Shown here: positions 6,553 through 14,649 of the stretch, piece by piece
Position numbering within the stretch: the first letter of the stretch is position 1
Layout of the letters: each line of letters opens with the position of its first letter
Assembly (NCBI GenBank): GCA_902766655.1
Contig: CACXEL010000246.1
Coordinates: 1 to 20,497, forward strand
DNA from: an uncultured Lachnospiraceae bacterium
Lineage (GTDB): Bacteria > Bacillota > Clostridia > Lachnospirales > Lachnospiraceae
Direction of reading: 5' to 3'
DNA: 20,497 bases
The notes under the pieces: model-generated
What the model saw: only the letters and a program-made list of their open reading frames with translations
The model's database searches: none
What the model was told of the DNA's origin: nothing
Made by a program: the position numbers and the translations under genes

Positions 6553-6598
6553 GAGCCTCCAGGTATTTGTTTCACGTGAAACAAATACCTGGAGGCTC
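6553..6598 (-). terminator. 46-bp perfect palindrome containing parS4; likely rsmG terminator
   Basis: The two 23-bp arms (6553-6575 and 6576-6598; outer ends GAGCCTCC and GGAGGCTC) are exact reverse complements. On the minus strand the palindrome starts 12 bp after the rsmG stop and is followed by TTTT, so its RNA would form a long terminator-like hairpin. Its centre is exactly parS4. A loop must be opened at the centre of the stem, since there is no spacer. Confidence 0.75.
6568..6583. promoter_or_regulatory. parS site 4
   Basis: Perfect 16-bp TGTTTCACGTGAAACA at the exact centre of the 46-bp palindrome downstream of rsmG. It is the parS nearest the origin seen in this window. Confidence 0.97.
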
Positions 6599-6610
6599 AG
6601 GAAATATAAC

Positions 6611-7327
6611 TCACACGATCGGACTGTTCTTCGGCGTACCCGCCTTCCGGGGATACTTCCCGGGCGTATGCCCGATCTTCCTGATCACGACAAGGCTGCG
6701 GCCCATACCATCGATATCAAAGGAATGCACGGCCTCGATTTTCCCGCCGAGCACCTTGACTGCCTTCCCGGAAGCCTCCACCTCCTCGGCGACGTTCCCG
6801 GACTTGTATGCTACGAACATACCGCCTACCTTGACGTAGGGAAGGCAATATTCGGAGAGAACATTGAGGGACGCAACAGCCCTCGCAACAGCCAGATCAA
6901 AGCTCTCCCGGTACAGCCTGTTCTTCGCCAGATCTTCACTCCTCGAATGAACAGTTTCCACATTTTTGAGTTCCAAATTGTGAATAACTTCATCCAGGAA
7001 CCCGATTCTCTTGGCCAGAGAGTCCAACAGCAGGGTTTTCTTCTGTGGATAAATAATGCTGAGAGGCAGACCCGGAAAGCCGGCGCCGGTACCCACATCG
7101 ATCATACTGCCGACCGGCTCCATGTCAACATACTTACCAAGCACCAGCGAATCAACTATGTGCTTGACCATGAATTCCTCGAACTCTGTGATGGACGTCA
7201 GGTTCATCACTTTATTCTTCTCGACCAGCATATGGTAATAAACCAGAAGCTTCTCAGCCTCCGATTCCGATATATTCACATGGTGGGCAGCGCAGATGGC
7301 AGCCACGTTGGATGCAGAAATATCCAT
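6611..7327 (-). CDS. rsmG: 16S rRNA (guanine527-N7)-methyltransferase RsmG (GidB)
   Basis: RsmG uses S-adenosylmethionine to make m7G527 in 16S rRNA; its loss is known to give low-level streptomycin resistance in several bacteria. The 238-residue protein has the family N-terminus with NKVMNLTSI (38-46), the SAM-binding loop DVGTGAGFPG (77-86), then LLLDSLAKRIGFL and the catalytic-region segment FDLAVARAVASLNVL. The length is normal for Firmicutes. It is the last gene of the minus-strand series from rpmH and is separated from mnmG by 126 bp that holds a LexA-like palindrome and a GC-rich stem-loop. The ribosome binding site before its ATG is weak (AGGAATGAGAG). The parS4 palindrome appears to terminate it. 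Confidence 0.96.
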   Translation of the reverse strand: MDISASNVAAICAAHHVNISESEAEKLLVYYHMLVEKNKVMNLTSITEFEEFMVKHIVDSLVLGKYVDMEPVGSMIDVGTGAGFPGLPLSIIYPQKKTLLLDSLAKRIGFLDEVIHNLELKNVETVHSRSEDLAKNRLYRESFDLAVARAVASLNVLSEYCLPYVKVGGMFVAYKSGNVAEEVEASGKAVKVLGGKIEAVHSFDIDGMGRSLVVIRKIGHTPGKYPRKAGTPKNSPIV

Positions 7328-7352
7328 TCTATTCTCTCATTCCTGAAATAGG

Positions 7353-7377
7353 AGGGCGGAAGACTTCAGCTTCGCCC
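7353..7377. repeat. GC-rich imperfect stem-loop in the rsmG leader
   Basis: GGGCGGAAG and CTTCGCCC can pair with a one-base bulge around a short loop. It lies about 25 bp upstream of rsmG on the minus strand, with no T-run. It could be a leader structure near the rsmG ribosome binding site. Confidence 0.3.
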
Positions 7378-7421
7378 GGGTTTTCATGCGCACGACAAAA
7401 TAAAGCAATCATACAGGCTTA

Positions 7422-7443
7422 AAATAGAACATATGTTCTATTT
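7422..7443. promoter_or_regulatory. 22-bp perfect palindrome with a LexA-box-like core
   Basis: Two exact 11-bp arms meet at GAACATATGTTC (7427-7438). This matches the Gram-positive SOS-box pattern GAAC-N4-GTTC. It lies 10 bp after the mnmG stop and about 95 bp upstream of rsmG. It could be an operator for an internal rsmG promoter, or an AU-rich RNA hairpin. No strong promoter hexamers overlap it. Confidence 0.45.
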
Positions 7444-7453
7444 ATGTCTACTT

Positions 7454-9334
<1,881 letters not shown>

Positions 9335-9365
9335 TTAGTTCTCCGTTTTATATTGTCTGCAGCCA

Positions 9366-9388
9366 TTCAGGTCCGTCACGAACCTGAA
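9366..9388. repeat. Near-perfect palindrome between mnmE and mnmG
   Basis: TTCAGGT (9366-9372) and ACCTGAA (9382-9388) pair, and inner CGT/ACG pairs across one mismatch. It occupies part of the 71-bp gap between mnmE and mnmG. The minus strand has no T-run after it, so it is more likely an RNA-processing or regulatory hairpin than a terminator. Confidence 0.3.
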
Positions 9389-9405
9389 AAAGCAAACATT
9401 GACCC

Positions 9406-10779
9406 TTATTTTCCCATACAGAACTTGCTGAAGATGGTATCGGCCAGATCGTCCTCCACCTCCTCGCCGGTGATCTTCCCCAGCATGGCATAGGCATCCA
9501 TGAGGTCTATGGAAATGAAATCCTCCGGCATGCCAGCCTCAATGCTCCCGCAGGCGAGGTCCAGACTTCTTTTCGCCTCCGTCAGCGCTTCCTTGTGGCG
9601 GACGTTGGTGATCATGGTCTCCTCGTTCATGCCGATCCGGCCACTCAGGAAGAGAGAGCGGAGCAGACCGCCCAGCTCCTCCCCGCCGGTCTCCTCCTTG
9701 GCAGAGATGATCACACAGGGGGCGGCGGTGCGTTCCCGGATATCCGAAGAGCTGATGACAGGAACAAGGTCCGACTTATTGAGGAGGATCACAGCTTTCT
9801 TTTCACGAATAAAATCAAAAATCTTCTCATCGTCCTCATCGAAGGCCCTGGAGGAATCCAGTACGACCAGTATGAGGTCAGCCTCGGCTGCCAGGTTCAA
9901 AGCCCTGTCTACGCCCATGCGCTCGATGATATCCCCGGTCTCCCGGATACCGGCCGTGTCTGTGAGCACCAGCTCAAGGCCTCCGATCCTGATATGCTCC
10001 TCCAGGGAGTCCCTGGTCGTCCCGGCTATGTCCGTCACAATGGCCCGCTCCTCGCCCAGAAGGTAGTTCAGGAGCGAGGATTTGCCGGCATTGGGCTTGC
10101 CGAGGATGACTGTCCGGATTCCGTTTCGAATGATTCTTCCTTCCTCAAAGGTTGCAAGAAGCTTATCGATCCTGCGCCGGACTTTGCCGAGATTTTCCAG
10201 CAGCGTCGGCCCATAGCCATCCAGATCATAGTGCTCAGGGTCATCGATGGCGGCCTCAATGAAGGCAGTCTCCGTGATGATTTTGTCCCGCAGGTCGGCG
10301 ATTTCCCGCCGCACGGAACCGCCCAGCTGCTTTAAAGAGCTCTTCAGAGCATCTTCGCTGCCGGCGCTGATCACATCCATGACAGCTTCAGCCTCGCTCA
10401 GGTCGATCCTGCCGTTCATAAATGCACGCCTCGTGAACTCGCCCGGCTCGGCCAGACGGGCTCCGTTCTCCACCACCGTCTGCAGAATTTTCTGCATGAC
10501 AAAGGGACCGCCGTGGCAGTCGATCTCGACGGTATCCTCGGCCGTGTATGTGTGCGGGGCCTTCATCAGCATCACCAGGACCTCGTCGATGGTCTCATTT
10601 TCCCGGAAAATATGGCCATAGTGGATGGTGTTCGCCTTCTGGTCCTCTATCCTTTTTTCTGATTTAGCAAAGCGGAATATTCTGCCAAGTACATGAAAAG
10701 CTTCAGGCCCGGAAATGCGTATGATTCCGATGCCTGAAGCTGTCATTCCGCTGGCGATCGCAGCGATTGTGTCCTTCAT
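9406..10779 (-). CDS. mnmE: tRNA modification GTPase MnmE (TrmE)
   Basis: MnmE is a GTPase that works with MnmG on the wobble uridine of tRNA. Numbered from ATG 10779, the 457-residue protein has an N-terminal tetrahydrofolate-binding domain beginning MKDTIAAIASGMTASGIGIIR, a helical domain, and an inserted G domain with GKPNAGKS (227-234), AGTTRDS (252-258), DTAG (274-277) and NKSD (334-337). It ends in FCMGK, with the cysteine (Cys454) conserved at the active-site end of the family. The frame is open seven codons further upstream, but those codons overlap the jag end. The chosen ATG begins one base after the jag stop, so coupled translation is likely. Confidence 0.97.
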   Translation of the reverse strand: MKDTIAAIASGMTASGIGIIRISGPEAFHVLGRIFRFAKSEKRIEDQKANTIHYGHIFRENETIDEVLVMLMKAPHTYTAEDTVEIDCHGGPFVMQKILQTVVENGARLAEPGEFTRRAFMNGRIDLSEAEAVMDVISAGSEDALKSSLKQLGGSVRREIADLRDKIITETAFIEAAIDDPEHYDLDGYGPTLLENLGKVRRRIDKLLATFEEGRIIRNGIRTVILGKPNAGKSSLLNYLLGEERAIVTDIAGTTRDSLEEHIRIGGLELVLTDTAGIRETGDIIERMGVDRALNLAAEADLILVVLDSSRAFDEDDEKIFDFIREKKAVILLNKSDLVPVISSSDIRERTAAPCVIISAKEETGGEELGGLLRSLFLSGRIGMNEETMITNVRHKEALTEAKRSLDLACGSIEAGMPEDFISIDLMDAYAMLGKITGEEVEDDLADTIFSKFCMGK

Positions 10780-10780
10780 A

Positions 10781-11935
10781 TTATCTCTTGGGTGCCACAA
10801 CTACATGGCGGTAGGGCTCCTCGCCCTCCGAATAGGTCTCTACATAGCGATTGCCCTGGAGCGCGGAGTGGATGATCCTTCTCTCATAGGGATTCATCGG
10901 CTCGAGAGCCACGGAGCGGTGGCTGCGCTTGACCTTGAAGGCGATGTTCCTGGCAAGGTTCTCCAGGGTATCCGCCCGGCGGGCGCGGTAATCTTCCGTA
11001 TCAAGCTTGACACGGGTGTAGTCGCTCTTGTTCTTATTGATGACAAGGCTGGTCAGGTACTGGAGGGAATCCAGGGTCTGGCCGCGCTTGCCGATGAGAA
11101 TGCCCATATCGTCGCCGGAGAAGCTGCAGCAGAGGCAGCCTTCCTTCTGGTCATACTCCATGCTGGTATCGACGGAGATGCCCATGGCTCCGAAAACGCC
11201 GGAGAGGAACTCGGAGGCCTTGGCCTTCATTTCCTGGACCTCCTCCTCGGTCTTGGGATTCACCACGCGCTCGGGGCGGGGCTTGGAGGGAGTGACGGGA
11301 GCCGCCTCACGGACCTGCTCCGCCTTCTCCTCAAAGTTCTTTCTCTGACGGCCGTCTCTGCCGCCATCGCGCCTTCTGTCGTTCCTTCTCCCGCGGCCAC
11401 GGTCTCTTGTGTCACGGCGGCGCTCACGCTTCTCGGCGGGAGCTTCCTCGGTGATACCTTCCGCCACAGCTTTGGCTGCAGCAGCCGCGGCACGGCGCTC
11501 GATCTCGTCCATGGTGAGGACCCTGGGACCGCTGGTCACGGGAGCCTCTTCCTTGGGCGCCTCCGCAGGGGCAGCTTCCACCTTCTTGGGCTCTTCCTTG
11601 ACTGCCTGCTCCTTCTTGACGGGCGCTTCCTTCTTAGCCGGAGCCTCCTTCTTTGGGGCTTCAACCTTCTTGGGCGCTTCCTTCTTCACCGGCTCGGCCT
11701 TCTGAGCCGGCGCTTCCTTCTTCTCCTCCTTGGCCTTGGGTGCCTCGACAGGCTTTACTTCCTTCCTGCGGGCCTTGATCTCGGCGTCGCGTCCGCCGAA
11801 GAGACCAAGAAAGCCGTTACTGCCTTCATTGACGATCTGATAATCAAGATGCTCGGAGGTCACGCCATACTCCAGGCAAGCCTTCGTGATTGCATCGGCC
11901 ACTGTCTTGGCCTTAAAACTCTTGAATCCTTCCAT
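10781..11935 (-). CDS. jag: RNA-binding protein Jag/KhpB (SpoIIIJ-associated)
   Basis: Jag (KhpB) is an RNA-binding protein coupled to cell elongation and division control, usually encoded beside yidC. The 384-residue protein has the Jag-N domain (1-55, with GFLGLFGGRDAEI), a long low-complexity linker, a KH domain with IGKRGQTLDSLQYL (281-294) and a C-terminal R3H domain with NPYERRIIHSALQ (348-360). The linker is notable: residues 60-135 are KKEAP-like repeats and 168-199 are rich in arginine, glycine and aspartate. It makes the protein much longer than Bacillus Jag, which is about 208 residues. The ATG has a GGGGGAG ribosome binding site. It lies 12 bp after yidC and one base before mnmE. 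Confidence 0.95.
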   Translation of the reverse strand: MEGFKSFKAKTVADAITKACLEYGVTSEHLDYQIVNEGSNGFLGLFGGRDAEIKARRKEVKPVEAPKAKEEKKEAPAQKAEPVKKEAPKKVEAPKKEAPAKKEAPVKKEQAVKEEPKKVEAAPAEAPKEEAPVTSGPRVLTMDEIERRAAAAAAKAVAEGITEEAPAEKRERRRDTRDRGRGRRNDRRRDGGRDGRQRKNFEEKAEQVREAAPVTPSKPRPERVVNPKTEEEVQEMKAKASEFLSGVFGAMGISVDTSMEYDQKEGCLCCSFSGDDMGILIGKRGQTLDSLQYLTSLVINKNKSDYTRVKLDTEDYRARRADTLENLARNIAFKVKRSHRSVALEPMNPYERRIIHSALQGNRYVETYSEGEEPYRHVVVAPKR

Positions 11936-11947
11936 TGTCTCCCCCTG

Positions 11948-13237
11948 TCACTTCTTCTTGATATTCTTCTTCTCTTCGTACTGGCGGACCATATTGGCCT
12001 TGGAGGCAATGCTGCCCGCCTTGGCATTCTTATTATAGTATTCGGTAGATTCCTTCATCTGCCTGTTGGCCTTGTCGGCGAGGGAGGCGCGTCTGGCCTC
12101 CTTCTCCTCCTCGTCGGCAGCGAGGGAGCGGGTGGATAAACGGGCGTTGTTGGTGATCTTCTGAGGCGGCAGGCCCTGCTTGGCGCGCTTCTTGGCAGCC
12201 TTCTCCATGGCCTTCCTGACGATTTCCTCCGGAGTCTCCCTCTCGATGATCTTGTTGATCACGAGCATCTGGACTGTTCTCACGACAGCACCGGCGATCC
12301 AGTAGATACCGATACCTACGGGAAGGGTGGCGCAGAAAAATGCGGACATGAGCGGCATGGTGGTGTTCATGGACTTCATGGTGGATTCCATGCTGCTGCC
12401 GGAGCCGGAGTTATTGCTGTTGGCAGGAGTCATCAGCTTTGTGTTGAGGACCTGGCTTCCCCATGCCATCACAGGAATAAGGATAGCGCCAATCATGAGG
12501 CCCCAGTTCTTGCCTGACCAGGAGCTCTGCAGTATGTTCCAGGGGGAGTCGGAGATGTTGAGACCAAGGAAGTAAGTCGCCTTGCTGATATACTCATGGA
12601 CGGAGGCCAGGCTGTCAGCGAAGCCCTTGCCGGCAGTCTCTGAAAGGACGGTAGCCCATTCGGTGGAGTTCAGCTTGTAAACGGTGTCGATGATGTTCTC
12701 TGTCTCGCCGTCCAGCAGGGCGCGGGTCAGGTTTGCATTCCCGGCGTTGGCCACAAAGGCCTTGATGTAGGTGACGAACTCAGCGTTTTCCGCCACAACG
12801 GCAATCCTGTCACCGATTGCGGAAATGTAACCCGGCACCTTATAGATGACCTGATAGAGGGCGAACAGGATCGGCATCTGGATGATCAGCTGGATGCAGG
12901 AACCGGCGGGAGAGACACCGTACTTCTCATAGACGGCGTTCGTCTCGTCCATCTGCTTCTGCTGGGAGACCTGGTCCTTCTTTCCCTTGTACTTGGCCTG
13001 GATCTTCTGGAGCTCAGGCTGCATCAGGTTGTTGAGGCGGGTGAATTTCTGCTGCTTGATCTGAAGCGGCGTCATGGCGATATAGAATACGATAGTCAGC
13101 AGGATGATGGCGAGACCGACGTTCGGAATGCCGATGGCGCTGATCATCACATAAATACCGTTCATGATGAGACCGATCAGCTCGGGGATCCATCTCAGGA
13201 TCAGGATCCAGTTGCTTTTGGTGAGTGCTGTTATCAC
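11948..13237 (-). CDS. yidC: Membrane protein insertase YidC/SpoIIIJ (Oxa1 family)
   Basis: YidC inserts membrane proteins with or without the Sec translocon. The 429-residue protein shows the Oxa1 core: first membrane helix about 38-56, cytoplasmic hairpin 60-105, SPAGSCIQLIIQMPILFALYQVIY (109-132), a long extracytoplasmic loop (about 135-240), then membrane helices around 244-262, 295-312 and 312-330. It ends in a basic cytoplasmic tail (about 335-429) of the kind that can contact ribosomes. The loop and tail make it larger than Bacillus SpoIIIJ (about 260 residues). No lipoprotein signal is visible. It starts with GTG at 13237, supported by AGGAGG seven bases upstream. It lies between yidD and jag, the standard arrangement. 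Confidence 0.95.
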   Translation of the reverse strand: MITALTKSNWILILRWIPELIGLIMNGIYVMISAIGIPNVGLAIILLTIVFYIAMTPLQIKQQKFTRLNNLMQPELQKIQAKYKGKKDQVSQQKQMDETNAVYEKYGVSPAGSCIQLIIQMPILFALYQVIYKVPGYISAIGDRIAVVAENAEFVTYIKAFVANAGNANLTRALLDGETENIIDTVYKLNSTEWATVLSETAGKGFADSLASVHEYISKATYFLGLNISDSPWNILQSSWSGKNWGLMIGAILIPVMAWGSQVLNTKLMTPANSNNSGSGSSMESTMKSMNTTMPLMSAFFCATLPVGIGIYWIAGAVVRTVQMLVINKIIERETPEEIVRKAMEKAAKKRAKQGLPPQKITNNARLSTRSLAADEEEKEARRASLADKANRQMKESTEYYNKNAKAGSIASKANMVRQYEEKKNIKKK

Positions 13238-13268
13238 TTTTTTTCCTCCTTTTTGCAGCGCTATATAT

Positions 13269-13313
13269 CGCCGGCAGCATATTTCCGGCGATTATGGGCA
13301 GGACTACCTGCCC
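13269..13313. repeat. Two tandem stem-loops between yidD and yidC
   Basis: CGCCGG/CCGGCG (13269-13274, 13285-13290) and GGGCAGG/CCTGCCC (13296-13302, 13307-13313) are adjacent perfect inverted repeats in the 88-bp gap. Neither is followed by a T-run on the minus strand, so mRNA processing or stability is more likely than termination. Confidence 0.4.
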
Positions 13314-13325
13314 GACATGCCTGAA

Positions 13326-13586
13326 TCAGCGGTGATGGGGCACCCGGCCGGGGACGAACACCATGAGGGTGAACTTGTCCGGTACAGGATCCACGCCGCC
13401 CCTGGAAAAGGGGTTGCATCTCAAAATTCTCCATAACGCAAGAAGACCACCTTTGATGGCTCCGTGTCTTTCGACTGCCTCCAGTCCATAGGCGGAGCAG
13501 GACGGAAAATACGGACAAGTGGTCCCTTTATACGGAGATATATTTTTCTGATAAAAACGGATGACGGCAATGACCAGTCTCTTCAT
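13326..13586 (-). CDS. yidD: Membrane protein insertion efficiency factor YidD
   Basis: YidD is a small membrane-associated protein that assists YidC-dependent insertion. The 86-residue protein has an N-terminal amphipathic/hydrophobic helix (MKRLVIAVIRFYQKNISP) and the diagnostic cysteine-containing block CPYFPSCSAYGLEAV (24-38), then ILRCNPFSRGGVDPVP (54-69). Length and order are standard. It follows rnpA after 20 bp and precedes yidC, as in most bacteria. Confidence 0.95.
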   Translation of the reverse strand: MKRLVIAVIRFYQKNISPYKGTTCPYFPSCSAYGLEAVERHGAIKGGLLALWRILRCNPFSRGGVDPVPDKFTLMVFVPGRVPHHR

Positions 13587-13606
13587 AAGGCCCCGGCCCT
13601 TTCCGG

Positions 13607-13942
13607 TCAGACCATGATTCCCTGCTTTTCGGACAAGGTCATGACCGATGACTCGATTTCCCGGTATGTGGACTCCGCGGATGCCGCCCTGGCCACAAAG
13701 ACCAGATCGTATCCCGGCTTGAACCCAGACTCATGGAGACGATATGCCTCTTTTATCAGACGCTTGACCCGATGGCGGACTACGGAATTGCCCACCTTCC
13801 TGCTGACCGAAATGCCGAGCCGGCTCTTTTCGATGTCGTTCTTTCTGATATAGAGGACCAGTCTCGCGTCGGCCCTGGATTTCCTTTTATGATAGACGCG
13901 CAAAAAGTCGCGGTTCTTCTTCAGGCTCTCCGTAAACTCCAT
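13607..13942 (-). CDS. rnpA: Ribonuclease P protein component
   Basis: RnpA is the protein subunit of RNase P, which trims the 5' ends of precursor tRNAs together with the RNA subunit. Numbered from ATG 13942, the 111-residue protein begins MEFTESLKKNRDFLRVYHK and carries the RNR-motif region RKVGNSVVRHRVKRLIKEAYR (48-68), which contacts RNA. The frame stays open to an ATG at 14002, but that start lies inside the rpmH-rnpA hairpin and adds residues the family does not have. No strong ribosome binding site precedes 13942; the nearest purine-rich run (GGGGGA) is about 14 bases away. Confidence 0.94.
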   Translation of the reverse strand: MEFTESLKKNRDFLRVYHKRKSRADARLVLYIRKNDIEKSRLGISVSRKVGNSVVRHRVKRLIKEAYRLHESGFKPGYDLVFVARAASAESTYREIESSVMTLSEKQGIMV

Positions 13943-13986
13943 AGATGTTCGGAATATCCCCCGGTCATTTGCTTTACATAGAAGAA

Positions 13987-14010
13987 AAGACCACATCTTC
14001 ATGTGGTCTT
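13987..14010 (-). terminator. Hairpin between rpmH and rnpA (partial terminator/attenuator)
   Basis: On the minus strand AAGACCACAT and ATGTGGTCTT form a perfect 10-bp stem with a GAAG tetraloop, followed by TTCTTC. It starts about 12 bp after the rpmH stop. Since no separate rnpA promoter is evident, it may be an attenuator that gives more L34 mRNA than RNase P protein mRNA, or an RNase processing site. Confidence 0.6.
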
Positions 14011-14022
14011 AAGGGCTTCCTG

Positions 14023-14160
14023 TCAGGCGGAAAGAACCTTTCTGCCTTTTGCTCTTCTGGCAGCTAAAACCTTCCTGCCACCCTTTGTGCTCATTCTGGC
14101 TCTGAAACCATGAACTCTTTTGTGAGAAACCTTCTTGGGCTGAAATGTCATCTTGCTCAT
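14023..14160 (-). CDS. rpmH: 50S ribosomal protein L34
   Basis: The minus strand encodes 45 residues, [20 protein letters not shown]... ending [12 protein letters not shown], which is the highly conserved, very basic L34 of the large ribosomal subunit. I start at MSK because the AAGGGG ribosome binding site is about ten bases before that ATG and too far from the inner ATG. It is the first gene of the leftward series (rpmH-rnpA-yidD-yidC-jag-mnmE-mnmG-rsmG) and has a consensus promoter at 14235-14263, divergent from dnaA. Confidence 0.97.
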   Translation of the reverse strand: MSKMTFQPKKVSHKRVHGFRARMSTKGGRKVLAARRAKGRKVLSA

Positions 14161-14234
14161 AATCTATTATCCCCTTATTTCTTTTTCTTCGCTTAACGCG
14201 CAAATTACTCTGTTCTTAGCCGAATCGCCATTAT

Positions 14235-14263
14235 ATTATATAGTTCACTTCAGATGCTGTCAA
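14235..14263 (-). promoter_or_regulatory. Consensus sigma-A promoter for rpmH
   Basis: On the minus strand a perfect TTGACA (14258-14263) and perfect TATAAT (14235-14240) are separated by exactly 17 bp. This is the strongest promoter in the window and fits the demand for a ribosomal protein. The leader would be about 68 bases. Confidence 0.92.
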
Positions 14264-14344
14264 GGGAGATTTCTTAAAAATCAAGGGGCAGGATGGATAA
14301 TACGTTTTCTGAATATCAGCATAGTTGATAAGTCTCAGGCCGGC

Positions 14345-14399
14345 TTTTCCACAATTTGTGGATAAAATGTGGATATTTATGTTAATCACATGTGGTTGA
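14345..14399. promoter_or_regulatory. DnaA-box cluster upstream of dnaA
   Basis: The cluster has TTTTCCACA (14345-14353, plus), a perfect TTATCCACA on the minus strand (14357-14365), ATATCCACA on the minus strand (14368-14376), TTAATCACA (14382-14390, plus) and TCAACCACA on the minus strand (14391-14399). The second and third boxes are 11 bp apart, about one helical turn, so bound DnaA would lie on one face of the DNA. Confidence 0.85.
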
Positions 14400-14458
14400 C
14401 AATAAATTTCCACCTTGAAAAGGCTGTATTTCCGCGCTTTTACGGACTGGTCATAATT

Positions 14459-14506
14459 CTGTCCACAAAAAAAGCGTCTGTGTATTATTCATGTGGATTT
14501 CCACAT
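14459..14506. promoter_or_regulatory. Second DnaA-box group with an inverted pair
   Basis: CTGTCCACA (14459-14467) is followed by an inverted pair at 14491-14506, with arms ATGTGGA and TCCACAT around TT, giving AAATCCACA on the minus strand and ATTTCCACA on the plus strand. These are one or two bases off the TTATCCACA consensus. They lie about 80 bp upstream of the dnaA -35, suggesting origin function, dnaA autoregulation, or both. Confidence 0.6.
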
Positions 14507-14583
14507 CGGCTGTGTTTTTCCATGTGTATGCCTTTTTCCGGCCACCCATTCCGCCGCACTTGACCGCCATCATGAAAGATGGG

Positions 14584-14612
14584 TTGTCAATGGGCTCATT
14601 TTTTAGTATATT
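14584..14612 (+). promoter_or_regulatory. Sigma-A promoter for dnaA
   Basis: TTGTCA (14584-14589) and TATATT (14607-14612) are separated by 17 bp, each 5/6 to consensus. Transcription would start near 14619, about 30 bases before the dnaA ATG at 14650. That argues against the longer open frame reaching back to 14491. Confidence 0.8.
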
Positions 14613-14649
14613 ATATATGTATGTTCAAAAGAATGGGGTAAAATCGTTT

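Larger units (their letters stand above)
14161..14649. other. oriC: oriC, dnaA-upstream part (rpmH/dnaA intergenic region)
   Basis: This 489-bp gap between rpmH and dnaA holds divergent promoters for both genes and at least six DnaA-box-like 9-mers (clusters at 14345-14399 and 14459-14506). The gene context and box density match the upstream box cluster of Firmicutes origins. A second box group lies between dnaA and dnaN. Both regions together probably form a bipartite origin. Confidence 0.85.

Noticed and set aside
3000..6600. Integrated mobile element carrying the accessory genes
   Set aside because: No transposase, integrase, terminal inverted repeats or target duplication is visible. The repeated sequences at the borders are parS sites, which have their own explanation.
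10715..12139. Long open frame (474 codons) on the plus strand opposite jag and mnmE
   Set aside because: It is antisense to two well-supported genes, its product is leucine/glycine-rich without any recognisable domain, and the repeated KKEAP linker of jag easily keeps the opposite frame open.
13943..14002. Longer RnpA N-terminus starting at 14002
   Set aside because: The start lies in the loop side of the rpmH-rnpA hairpin, and the extra 20 residues are not typical of RNase P protein.
14491..14649. Longer DnaA N-terminus starting at 14491
   Set aside because: The added codons cover DnaA boxes and the dnaA promoter, and the family N-terminus starts at the ATG at 14650.
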